From JBHELT01 sp046262935 (GTDB taxonomy: Bacteria > Actinomycetota > CADDZG01 > JAHWKV01): a stretch of DNA of 12,709 nt. The notes under the pieces were generated by a model, which was given only the letters and a program-made list of their open reading frames with translations, had not been told where the DNA came from and did no database searches. Positions within the stretch are counted from its first letter, which is position 1. Every line of letters starts with the position of its first letter. Positions 1 to 7,627 of the stretch are shown here, one piece after another. The translations under genes and the position numbers were made by a program. Location: assembly GCA_046262935.1 (NCBI GenBank), contig JBHELT010000031.1, positions 1 to 12,709 of the forward strand, read 5' to 3'.

Positions 1-142
1 CTCGCCGGATGCCGATGTTCGTTCCGTTGTTCCCGTGGGGGGAGTGGGCTCCGGCCTTCGAAGGCATCCCAATCTGGGAGCTAGTGCCGGCATGACTCGA
101 ATACCTAATGGACCCAGTAGGCGGAAACGCGGAGACCTTGGA

Positions 143-817
143 ATGTTGGACGACGGGGGGCCGTTTCATTGGATAGAGGGGCTAGCCCTTCTCGCCTTCC
201 CCGCGTTCGATAGTGTCTCTGAACACTTGGGGTTCCATGATAGGACCTCCTTTGCGCTAAGCCCCATTCTGCTAGGTGCGATTCTCGAGTTTCAGTCGGT
301 AGTGGATTCCGACGATGAGGGGCATTTGGATTCTCGTACGCGAGAAGTCGCCGCAAGTTTCTTCCGAGCCGTGGAGAATGAATTTGGAGTCGAGGTAGCA
401 AGCAATTGCGAAGACCTGCTTACAATCACTGGAAGAGAGGAACGCCAAGCTCACGCATGGGTTCTAACGCTAAGGGAACTGTCCTTAGATGTGAGGTTCA
501 AGCAACTAGCGGCGGCCCTCGGTTCGGCAATGAGACTCGATGGTGCGAACCTCGAGTTCAACAAGTTGCGCCGAGGTTCCTGGCTTCAACTCGCAGAACT
601 GATACCCCCAGAGACAGACTTGAGCGAGCGCGAACTCGAGTACCGCTTTGCGGATTGGATCAGAGTGTTCCAATTCAGGACGATCCGGCAAGAACTTGCC
701 TCCTGGCCGAACGAACTCAGAGTAGCTCTGGTGGCTGCTGCAAACAACCTAGCGAGCCAATCGTACGGCTTTGATGAAGATGTCCTGCCTTTGGATCTGA
801 CGCGGGAGGCTCTCTGA
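143..817 (+). CDS. Hypothetical protein, function unknown
   Basis: I do not recognise this 224-residue protein. The frame stays open upstream to a GTG at 35, but I chose the ATG at 143 because a GGAG ribosome binding motif lies at 131-134 with 8 bases of spacing, and the translation becomes more protein-like from there (hydrophobic stretches alternate with charged ones). No signal peptide, membrane segment or catalytic motif is visible; the product looks soluble and alpha-helical, rich in Leu, Glu and Arg, with two Trp-containing segments in the C-terminal third. If the GTG at 35 is used, the protein gains a basic Gly/Arg-rich N-terminus of 36 residues. Codon choice includes more rare AGG, CTA and TTA-like codons than the ribosomal genes to the right, which fits an accessory gene. 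No neighbouring gene explains its role. Confidence 0.55.
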   Translation: MLDDGGPFHWIEGLALLAFPAFDSVSEHLGFHDRTSFALSPILLGAILEFQSVVDSDDEGHLDSRTREVAASFFRAVENEFGVEVASNCEDLLTITGREERQAHAWVLTLRELSLDVRFKQLAAALGSAMRLDGANLEFNKLRRGSWLQLAELIPPETDLSERELEYRFADWIRVFQFRTIRQELASWPNELRVALVAAANNLASQSYGFDEDVLPLDLTREAL

Positions 818-1489
818 CGTATGCCTGACACCGCGAACCCACTTCTTAAGATCTAGATCATCTCCTTGGGGATGGTTTGCCGAAGGTCTGGTAAGAACGA
901 CTCGGATCCCTGAGAGGTACCTTCGAACGCCAAACGCCTGGCACAGGTCGGCGGCCACCAAACTTACGCTGGTTTGCCAACACTGTGCCTGGCGGGAAGA
1001 AAGGTCGGACGATTTCTGCGAAGCGTGGAACCAAAATGGCCCACTCGGGTCCTTGTAGGCAAGCTCCACGCAAGCAACGTCACACCGCCAGGCGGATCTG
1101 GCAGCGCTTTCCGCATCCCGTTCGACAGAAACCGTCCGCCTGCATCGCCTCGACCTTCCAGATCATCGATTATCGCTTTGCTCAATTCGAAAGTTTCGAT
1201 AGTCCAATCAGGATTCGGACAAGATGTGAGTTGGAATAGTGACCTGTCCGGTCCACCGATTTTCTTGGGACGACGCAATTTCGACGACGCTTCCAGAAGC
1301 GTCGTGACAATTGCCAGCGAGCTGGATGCTGCCTAGCACAGAGTCTGGGACCGGTGTAGGAAAACTCGTCGAAAAAGAGGTATCCACAGCAAGCACGTCG
1401 AAATAATGCCCTGCGCCGCTCAGCTTGGCTTGAAACCGCTTTGGGATGGCGTTGGGTTTTGGAATCCATGCAGCCCGGAGGCGATTCAT
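818..1489. other. Long stretch without a convincing gene
   Basis: Several overlapping open frames of 80-120 codons occur on both strands here (for example 974-1336 plus, 964-1278 minus and 1208-1495 minus). They overlap each other, lack clear ribosome binding sites and give no recognisable motifs, so I do not call any of them. The stretch holds a strong hairpin at 1275-1314 and a 10-base palindrome at 850-859. It may be a decayed gene or a regulatory region; I see nothing decisive. Confidence 0.5.
1275..1314. repeat. Nested inverted repeat (hairpin)
   Basis: Two perfect 10-base arms, ACGACGCTTC and GAAGCGTCGT, occupy 1284-1293 and 1296-1305 with only CA between them. Outside them a second pair, GCAATT (1275-1280) and AATTGC (1309-1314), continues the symmetry after a 3x3 internal loop. 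There is no T-run on either side, so it is not a standard intrinsic terminator. It could be a protein binding site, an mRNA structure or part of a decayed mobile element. Confidence 0.6.
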
Positions 1490-2170
1490 GTGCAAGTGAG
1501 ATTACTGGTGATCCCAATGATGCTGGCGGCGCTTGTGTTGCCTCTTGCTCCTTCAAACGCAACAAATCCTGCAGGGCCCTACTCAAGAGGACGAGTCTGC
1601 GTCGATTACCCGGGTTACGGCTCAAGATATTCCTGCTATACCAACCCCCCGCCCAATGGATACGCCCCGAGCAATTATGAGCTCGGAGCTCCCCTGAATA
1701 TCGGCGCTGAGTTGGCCCGCCAAGGAGTATTGACGGTCGGAGGCAAGGAAACGCTGGGTCCAATTGGCCCTTTCTATAACCCGCTCGTCAACATAAGAAC
1801 CGCTGCGTCGATCATCGACTTCGACAGCCCGTCGAGTACAAGCACAGTCACTGTTAGGGCAAACGTGTCCGTGATCGACGTAAGCTCTCCTTACTACATT
1901 GGCCTTTATCTTTGTCTCCGGCTCGTCGACAACGGCCCCGTGAGTGGTTACTACCCACCCCCGTCGGGCCCCATAGCCAGCGTATGCGTCAGGGACGGAG
2001 CGGAGTGGTGGCTCACCGGCACGTCCTCGCTTACGACAACCGGAATAGTGGGAGTGGTCAACGGAATCGCACGGAAGTTGAGCGCGTATGTCGAACTCGA
2101 CAACACAGTCAACGACGGGGGAGGTTCCGCGAATGTCATCACCTTCGAATACGCGATCAGCTTGCCTTAA
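1490..2170 (+). CDS. Exported protein of unknown function
   Basis: This 226-residue protein starts with a clear Sec signal peptide: a short N-terminus with one Arg, then a hydrophobic core (LLVIPMMLAALVLPLA) and a likely cleavage site just after SNA near residue 25. I chose the GTG at 1490 over an ATG at 1406 because GGAGG sits at 1477-1481 with 8 bases of spacing and the signal peptide then lies at the N-terminus. The mature part is rich in Gly, Pro, Ser, Thr and Tyr, has several short beta-prone segments and four cysteines that could form two disulphide bonds (two near residues 36 and 48, two in the second half). No catalytic motif, anchor or cell-wall sorting signal is visible. A secreted or surface beta-sandwich-like protein is plausible but is inference only. 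It stands alone, about 140 bases before the toxin-antitoxin pair. Confidence 0.7.
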   Translation: MQVRLLVIPMMLAALVLPLAPSNATNPAGPYSRGRVCVDYPGYGSRYSCYTNPPPNGYAPSNYELGAPLNIGAELARQGVLTVGGKETLGPIGPFYNPLVNIRTAASIIDFDSPSSTSTVTVRANVSVIDVSSPYYIGLYLCLRLVDNGPVSGYYPPPSGPIASVCVRDGAEWWLTGTSSLTTTGIVGVVNGIARKLSAYVELDNTVNDGGGSANVITFEYAISLP

Positions 2171-2276
2171 GGCTGAACTTAGGTGTTTGCCCGGACCGGA
2201 TTTCACCGGCTGGCTGTCATGAGCATCGCTCGGTTGCGTTTTAGGCATCACCCGCCTTTGAGTTTTATCGCGCACC

Positions 2277-2312
2277 TTGCCCGTCTGAGAGCATTGTGCT
2301 ACAAATAGCATA
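2277..2312 (+). promoter_or_regulatory. Promoter and operator of the toxin-antitoxin pair, probably leaderless
   Basis: A -35-like TTGCCC (2277-2282), 17 bases, then a -10-like TACAAA (2300-2305) would place the transcription start at about A2312, the first base of the antitoxin start codon. No ribosome binding motif precedes that ATG, which agrees with a leaderless transcript. The inverted repeat TGCTA-CAAA-TAGCA (2297-2310) covers the -10 box and stops just before the ATG, so it is a natural operator for self-repression by the antitoxin complex. Each hexamer matches consensus at 4 of 6 positions. Confidence 0.55.
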
Positions 2313-2587
2313 TGATCAAGGTAGGCGTGCGAGAACTACGGCAACGAGCAAGCGAACTACTTCGTCGCGTCGGGGCTGGCGAGACATTCGTTGTGACCGA
2401 TCGCGGTCGCCCGGTAGCTGTCCTCGGTCCGCTGCGCAACCAGCGGCCACTCGAACGCTTGCGCGAAAGCGGTGACATCGAGCCCGGTCGGTCCGACCTG
2501 AACGATCTGCCAGAGCCATTGAAGCTCGCGCGCGGACAGGAGAAACCGTCGAAGGCACTCGAAAGGCTTCGGCGCGATGAGCGCTGA
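2312..2587 (+). CDS. vapB: Antitoxin of the Phd/YefM (VapB-type) family
   Basis: This 91-residue protein has the Phd/YefM antitoxin layout: an N-terminal MIKVGVRELRQRASELLRRV segment, then GETFVVTDRGRPVAVLGPL, the typical strand-turn-strand of the DNA-binding dimer (residues 1-45). The charged, probably flexible C-terminal half (about 46-91) would wrap the toxin and block its active site. Antitoxins of this family bind their own promoter, and an inverted repeat lies right at the start codon. The gene overlaps the toxin start by 11 bases, so the two are translationally coupled. The start codon has no upstream ribosome binding site, consistent with leaderless translation, which is common in Actinobacteria. 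The pairing of a Phd-type antitoxin with a PIN toxin is common; the gene symbol marks the type, not a specific orthologue. Confidence 0.88.
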   Translation: MIKVGVRELRQRASELLRRVGAGETFVVTDRGRPVAVLGPLRNQRPLERLRESGDIEPGRSDLNDLPEPLKLARGQEKPSKALERLRRDER

Positions 2588-2978
2588 GCGGGCGACTTAC
2601 ATCGATTCTTCGGCGATCGTGAAGCTAGCGGTTCACGAGCCTGAGTCCGTCGCTCTCCGACGCTACCTGCGTCGCCGCCGACCCCTCCTTACAAGCGCAT
2701 TAGCGCGGACCGAAGTCGCTCGTGCCCTGTTGCCGCTCGGCTCAGCGGCGACCCAACGTGGAAATGAAGTACTCGCAAGTCTCGAGCTGGCTCGGGTGAA
2801 CGACCAGATCCTTGTCGCCGCGGGCAAGCTCCTACCAGCCGATCTCCGATCGCTCGATGCGATCCATTTGGCGACCGCGCAGGAGCTAGGCAGCGACCTT
2901 GCGCAGATCGTCACATATGACAAGAGGATGGCCTTTGCGGCGCGTGCGCTCGGGCTTACCGTTTCGATACCTGCCTGA
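2577..2978 (+). CDS. vapC: PIN-domain ribonuclease toxin (VapC type)
   Basis: This 133-residue protein is a single PIN domain, the expected length for VapC toxins, which cleave tRNA or rRNA in a magnesium-dependent way. All four acidic positions of the family are visible: D10 in YIDSSAIVKL, E46 in RTEVARAL, D94 in RSLDAIHLATA and D115 in VTYDKRM. The toxin therefore looks intact and active. Its ATG lies inside the end of the antitoxin gene (11-base overlap), the usual arrangement that keeps toxin synthesis dependent on antitoxin translation. A basic stretch of four Arg near residues 32-35 is noticeable and could contact RNA. The next gene, a porphyrinogen oxidase, begins 42 bases downstream and could receive read-through, but a functional link is unlikely. 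Confidence 0.92.
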   Translation: MSAERATYIDSSAIVKLAVHEPESVALRRYLRRRRPLLTSALARTEVARALLPLGSAATQRGNEVLASLELARVNDQILVAAGKLLPADLRSLDAIHLATAQELGSDLAQIVTYDKRMAFAARALGLTVSIPA

Positions 2979-3020
2979 TCCTGCGATGGCCCGCCTTGGG
3001 CTGCGAGACGACGCGTTTAG

Positions 3021-4400
3021 ATGCCTGAAGTCATAGTCGCCGGCGGAGGTATCGCCGGACTCGCCACTGCGTACTACTTAACAAAGCTCTCGAAGGGATC
3101 GATCGACGTACGCGTATACGAAGCGTCACCTCGGCTGGGCGGCAAGATCGCTACCGGGATCTTCGATGATCGACCGTTCGAGATGGGAGCTGACTCCTTC
3201 CTCAGTCGTGTTCCATGGGCCGTTGATCTGTGCCGCGAGCTTGGAGTCGAACTGGTGGCACCGGACACGACGAGCGCTCATATCTGGTCAAGGGGCAAGC
3301 TTCGCCCATTGAGGTCGGGCCCGGTGCTTGGCCTTCCCTCCTCAGCCAAGGCGATCATCGGATCGGGCTGCCTCTCGCCTTCCGGAGCCATCCGTATGGG
3401 CAAAGACCTGTTCAAGTCGAGATCACTGATCGTTGGTGATGTATCTGTTGGAACGCTCATCGCCGAGCGATTGGGGGCCGAAGTGGTGGAGCGGTTCACC
3501 GACCCATTGCTCGGGGGAGTCTACGCGGGGCATGCCATGTCGCTCAGCGTCGAGGCCACAACACCAGCTCTCAGGCAACTCGTCGAGTCACACCGAAGCA
3601 TCATCCTGGGTCTTCGTTCCATCCAGAAGCGCAGGCAAGGAAACGGACCTATCTTCTCAACGGTCCCTGGTGGTTTGGAATCGATCACCAACGCGATCGT
3701 GGCATCCCTTCCAACGAACAGCATCAAGCTCAACTCATCGGTTGGCGCTCTGGCCAGCAGTGGGACCGGATGGCTCGTCGGGCTTGAAAACGGAAGGGCA
3801 AGCGCCGCCGACGCGGTGGTCCTGGCACTCCCCGCATTCGAATCGCAGCGACTGCTTTCACCTTCGTTGGCCGACGCGGCGTTGTTATCGACGATTCCAT
3901 ACGCCTCGGTTGCCGTGGTTGCGATGAGTTACGCGGCCGACGGATTTCGATCGGTTGCGAAGTCGAGCGGATTCCTGGTGCCGCGCGCCGAAGGAAGGTT
4001 CATCACTGCCTGCACGTTTTCGTCGAACAAATGGGCAAGGCTGGGTTCATCCGACAGAGTCCTGCTCCGGGCTTCGGTTGGCCGGATCGACGATGAGCGT
4101 TGGCTGCAGATGGACGACTCCCAGATCGCGGCCCGGGTTGACGAAGATCTGAAACGGATCCTGGGGCTTCGAACCGCACCCAGTCACTTCAACATCGTGC
4201 GATGGCATCGAAGCCTTCCGCAGTACAACGTTGGTCACCTGCAACGCGTGCACGAAGTGGTAGAGGCCACGCGCCGTCTGCCACATATGGTCGAGCTGGT
4301 AGGGGCCGGTTATCTGGGAGTTGGCATCCCTGCATGTATCAAGCAAGCAAAGGAAGCCGCCGAACGGATCGTAAAGCGCCTTAGACCAGACCTCGTCTGA
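3021..4400 (+). CDS. hemG/hemY (cgoX): Oxygen-dependent protoporphyrinogen/coproporphyrinogen III oxidase
   Basis: This 459-residue flavoenzyme oxidises a porphyrinogen to the porphyrin in late haem synthesis. In Actinobacteria the family (HemY/CgoX) usually acts on coproporphyrinogen III in the coproporphyrin-dependent route, which I infer here from lineage. The N-terminus has the FAD dinucleotide-binding fold: GGGIAG (residues 8-13), E34 at the end of strand 2 for the ribose, and RLGGK (38-42), followed by FEMGADSFLSR, characteristic of this family. The C-terminus has a second FAD motif, LVGAGYLGVGIPACI. Length is normal for the family and no membrane segment is seen. There is no strong ribosome binding site before the ATG. 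No other haem gene is present in the window. The last 20 bases overlap the 3' end of the convergent response regulator gene. Confidence 0.92.
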   Translation: MPEVIVAGGGIAGLATAYYLTKLSKGSIDVRVYEASPRLGGKIATGIFDDRPFEMGADSFLSRVPWAVDLCRELGVELVAPDTTSAHIWSRGKLRPLRSGPVLGLPSSAKAIIGSGCLSPSGAIRMGKDLFKSRSLIVGDVSVGTLIAERLGAEVVERFTDPLLGGVYAGHAMSLSVEATTPALRQLVESHRSIILGLRSIQKRRQGNGPIFSTVPGGLESITNAIVASLPTNSIKLNSSVGALASSGTGWLVGLENGRASAADAVVLALPAFESQRLLSPSLADAALLSTIPYASVAVVAMSYAADGFRSVAKSSGFLVPRAEGRFITACTFSSNKWARLGSSDRVLLRASVGRIDDERWLQMDDSQIAARVDEDLKRILGLRTAPSHFNIVRWHRSLPQYNVGHLQRVHEVVEATRRLPHMVELVGAGYLGVGIPACIKQAKEAAERIVKRLRPDLV

Positions 4401-5028
4401 TGGCCTCCGCGGCAGCCTCGACCCGCGTCGTTATGTGCAATTTCGTGTAGATGCTGGATATCCAGTTGGACACATCTTCGACCTCGGTCCCCAGCTCCTC
4501 GGCGATCTTGTCGTTCGGTATCGCTCGTGCCACGAACTGAAGAACGATCTCTTCGAAGTCAGTGAGCTTGGCGTGGGGCGGGTCCGCTGGAGCGTGCAGG
4601 TATTCGCCGATGCGCGTGGCTAGATGGGCAGGGATCACAAGGTTTCCTTCGAGGATCGATCTGATCGAAACCGCGAGCTCCTCGACGTCCATATCTTTGA
4701 GGAGATATCCCGATGCTCCCGCCTTGAGTGCGGCCATGAGGTCTTCTTCTTCCTCGCTGATGGTAAGCATCACGACCACCATCGTCGGATAGAGCATCTT
4801 GATGTCCGATGTCGCCTCTATGCCGCTTCGCCCAGGCAGTCGGATGTCCATCAAGACCAGGTGAGGTTCAAGCGCCTCACAGGCGATCATCGCTTCGAGT
4901 GCGTCCTTGGCGATCTCGATGCGCTGACTACCTTCTGGTGCCTCCGCGAGTAACAGTGCCTTGAGGCCTTTGGCCCAGGCGGGGTGGTCGTCGACGATCA
5001 ATATCCGGGCGGGTTCCAAGTTCTTCAC
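4381..5028 (-). CDS. NarL/FixJ-type response regulator, orphan
   Basis: This 215-residue two-component response regulator has a receiver domain (residues 7-125) and a LuxR-type helix-turn-helix (about 155-212). The receiver is complete: acidic pair D13-D14, phosphoacceptor D61 in LVLMDIRLPG, T89 and K111. The DNA-binding domain is divergent: the usual LTxRExEVL becomes LTDFEEIVL and the recognition helix, normally like TVKNHVSNI, reads DVSNWISSI, so basic contact residues are missing. It may read an unusual site or bind weakly. It starts with GTG at 5028; an in-frame stop lies 7-9 bases upstream and no ribosome binding site is seen, so the start is either this GTG or a TTG three codons later. 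No histidine kinase is in the window. It converges on the porphyrinogen oxidase gene and diverges from tRNA-Thr. Confidence 0.92.
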   Translation of the reverse strand: MKNLEPARILIVDDHPAWAKGLKALLLAEAPEGSQRIEIAKDALEAMIACEALEPHLVLMDIRLPGRSGIEATSDIKMLYPTMVVVMLTISEEEEDLMAALKAGASGYLLKDMDVEELAVSIRSILEGNLVIPAHLATRIGEYLHAPADPPHAKLTDFEEIVLQFVARAIPNDKIAEELGTEVEDVSNWISSIYTKLHITTRVEAAAEAIRRGLV

Positions 5029-5035
5029 CGGACGC

Positions 5036-5041
5036 TATCAT
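5036..5041 (+). promoter_or_regulatory. Possible -10 box for the tRNA-Thr/tRNA-Met/tuf unit
   Basis: TATCAT ends 11 bases before the tRNA-Thr gene, the right distance for a start site near 5048. Only a weak -35 candidate (TTCCAA, 5014-5019, 16-base spacer) lies upstream, inside the first codons of the divergent response regulator gene. The gap between the two genes is just 24 bases, so any tRNA promoter must overlap that coding region. Confidence 0.35.
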
Positions 5042-5052
5042 TTCCGGCGCAA

Positions 5053-5125
5053 GCCCTCTTAGCTCAGTAGGTAGAGCGCCGCCATGGTAAGGCGTAGGTC
5101 CGCGGTTCGATTCCGCGAGAGGGCT
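5053..5125 (+). tRNA. tRNA-Thr (anticodon GGU)
   Basis: The cloverleaf is complete. Acceptor arms GCCCTCT (5053-5059) and AGAGGGC (5118-5124) pair fully; D stem GCTC/GAGC; anticodon loop ATGGTAA (5084-5090) gives GGT, reading Thr codons ACC and ACU; T arm CGCGG-TTCGATT-CCGCG (5101-5117). The outermost anticodon-stem pair is C-T, a mismatch. The discriminator base is T5125 and no CCA is encoded. It is the first gene of a likely tRNA-Thr, tRNA-Met, tuf, rpmG unit. Confidence 0.96.
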
Positions 5126-5161
5126 CAAAGGACGTTAGTGCTTCAAAACAGGTAGCATCTT

Positions 5162-5237
5162 GGCGGCGTAGCTCAGGGGTTAGAGCACTCGGCTCATAAT
5201 CGAGTTGTCGGTGGTTCGAATCCACCCGCCGCTACCA
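5162..5237 (+). tRNA. tRNA-Met, elongator type (anticodon CAU)
   Basis: Acceptor arms GGCGGCG (5162-5168) and CGCCGCT (5227-5233) pair, with a G-U outermost pair. D stem GCTC/GAGC; anticodon loop CTCATAA (5193-5199) gives CAT; T arm GGTGG-TTCGAAT-CCACC (5210-5226). It lacks the three G-C pairs in the anticodon stem and the unpaired first base of an initiator tRNA, so I call it elongator Met; a lysidine-modified tRNA-Ile is an unlikely alternative. Unlike the other two tRNAs here, it encodes its 3' CCA (5235-5237). Confidence 0.94.
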
Positions 5238-5310
5238 AGGGGATATCCTTTCCCAACGTTTAGGCAAGTAAAGAACTGGAAGGCTCACAGGGAGCCGGGA
5301 GGAAATTGCA

Positions 5311-6501
<1,191 letters not shown>

Positions 6502-6508
6502 GTAAACG

Positions 6509-6670
6509 ATGGCAACAGACAAGCGGCCGCATGTCATTTTGGCTTGCGGAGAATGCAAGCGGCGCAATTACATAACCACTAAGAACAGGCAGAAGCAGAC
6601 AGAACGTTTGGAGTTCAACAAATACTGCCGCTGGTGCCGCACGCACACGCCACACAAAGAGACACGCTGA
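6509..6670 (+). CDS. rpmG: 50S ribosomal protein L33
   Basis: This 53-residue basic protein of the large ribosomal subunit has the normal length for L33 and the sequence pattern of the family (ILACGECKRRNYITTKNR near the start, LEFNKYCRWCRTHTPHKET at the end). It keeps the two zinc-binding CxxC pairs, C13/C16 and C40/C43, so it is the zinc-containing form. Its ATG is 7 bases after the tuf stop, with a short AGG at 6500-6502 within the end of tuf, so translation is probably coupled. A strong hairpin follows directly, closing the unit. The position before tRNA-Trp and secE matches mycobacteria and many other bacteria. Confidence 0.97.
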   Translation: MATDKRPHVILACGECKRRNYITTKNRQKQTERLEFNKYCRWCRTHTPHKETR

Positions 6671-6673
6671 GAA

Positions 6674-6706
6674 TCGGCCCCCGAAGTTCGGGGGCCGAAC
6701 TTTGTT
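6674..6706 (+). terminator. Intrinsic terminator after rpmG
   Basis: Perfect 12-base arms TCGGCCCCCGAA (6674-6685) and TTCGGGGGCCGA (6687-6698) flank a single G, forming a very stable GC-rich hairpin 3 bases after the rpmG stop. The tail ACTTTGTT has only a short T content, so some read-through into the downstream dehydrogenase gene is possible. Confidence 0.8.
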
Positions 6707-6724
6707 GACACTCAGGAGGAAATC

Positions 6725-7537
6725 ATGGGAAGACTCGATGACCGCGTAGCGATCGTCACGGGTGCCGGACGGGGCATCGGGGCCGCCACTGCCAAGTTGT
6801 TTGCCGCCGAAGGCGCCAAGGTCGTCGTCAACGACGTTGACAAGGACCCGGCCCAGCAGACCGTTGAAGAGATCAACGGACTTGGAGGATTTGCACTTGT
6901 AAATACCGACAACACCGTGAACGCCGAGTCGGCGCAGAACCTCATCAACCAAACCATCGAGGAGTACGGCCGCATCGACATCCTTGTCAACAACGCCGGC
7001 ATCACTCGGGATAAGACCTTCCACAACATGACCGATGAGCAATGGGACTTCGTTCTTGATGTGAACCTGCGTACGGCTTTCAACAACACGCGTGCAGCCG
7101 TTCAGCACATGCGCGATGCCGCCAAGAAAGAACTCGAAACCCAAGGCGCACCTGCTTATCACCGCAAGGTGACCTTCACCTCTTCGACTGCAGGTTTACA
7201 GGGCAACGCTGGCCAGGCCAACTACACGGCCGCGAAGATGGGACTGATCGGCCTCACCAGGACCCTTTCGATGGAGCTCGGCCGTTTTCACATCAACGTC
7301 AACGCTGTGGCGCCAGGTTTCATCGAAACAAGGCTGACCACCACCAAGGAGGCCTCGGAAGACCCGAACCTCGGGATCCCCGACGGCATCAGGTCGATGG
7401 CGATGATGATGATCCCCCTCGGATATGCCGGACAGCCTGAAGATGTAGCGAAGGCGCACGTCTTCCTCGCCTCAACAGACTCCGACTACGTTTCGGGCCA
7501 GACCTTGGTGGTCGGCGGAGGACTCGTTCGCCACTAA
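6725..7537 (+). CDS. Short-chain dehydrogenase/reductase, FabG-like
   Basis: This 270-residue enzyme belongs to the classical short-chain dehydrogenases. It has the cofactor motif TGAGRGIG (12-19), NNAG (89-92), N114, and the catalytic S154, Y167 and K171 in the TSSTAGLQGNAGQANYTAAK region. It is slightly longer than a standard FabG because of an insert around 132-147 (AAKKELETQGAPAYHR). D37 at the end of the second strand favours NAD(H) over NADP(H), so a 3-hydroxyacyl-CoA dehydrogenase or another 3-oxoacyl reductase is as likely as the fatty-acid synthesis FabG. An AGGAGGA motif at 6714-6720 precedes the ATG. Room for its own promoter between the rpmG terminator and the start is very small, so it may depend on read-through or a promoter inside rpmG. 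In mycobacteria this same spot holds the fatty-acid dehydratase genes hadABC. Confidence 0.9.
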   Translation: MGRLDDRVAIVTGAGRGIGAATAKLFAAEGAKVVVNDVDKDPAQQTVEEINGLGGFALVNTDNTVNAESAQNLINQTIEEYGRIDILVNNAGITRDKTFHNMTDEQWDFVLDVNLRTAFNNTRAAVQHMRDAAKKELETQGAPAYHRKVTFTSSTAGLQGNAGQANYTAAKMGLIGLTRTLSMELGRFHINVNAVAPGFIETRLTTTKEASEDPNLGIPDGIRSMAMMMIPLGYAGQPEDVAKAHVFLASTDSDYVSGQTLVVGGGLVRH

Positions 7538-7579
7538 GCCCTAACTTTCTCGAATCGCATAGAAACCTTCGCCATCGGC

Positions 7580-7605
7580 GTAACCTTTTCATTACCAAAC
7601 GCGTC
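7580..7605 (+). promoter_or_regulatory. Candidate ECF sigma promoter, autoregulation of the sigma factor gene
   Basis: GTAACCTT (7580-7587), 14 bases, then CGTC (7602-7605) has the form of ECF promoters, which carry an AAC-containing -35 and a CGTC or similar -10 at this spacing. It lies 22 bases before the sigma factor ATG. The same pair with identical spacing occurs at 9757-9782. A second AAACCTT sits 18 bases upstream (7563-7569) without a matching -10. Confidence 0.6.
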
Positions 7606-7627
7606 GTAGGTTTAGCCGAAGGAATTC

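Noticed and set aside
964..1336. Open frames of 80-120 codons on both strands
   Set aside because: They overlap one another, have no convincing ribosome binding sites and show no recognisable motif.
6705..6710. Perfect TTGACA -35 hexamer between the rpmG terminator and the dehydrogenase gene
   Set aside because: Seventeen bases downstream there is no -10-like sequence; that position is already inside the dehydrogenase coding region.
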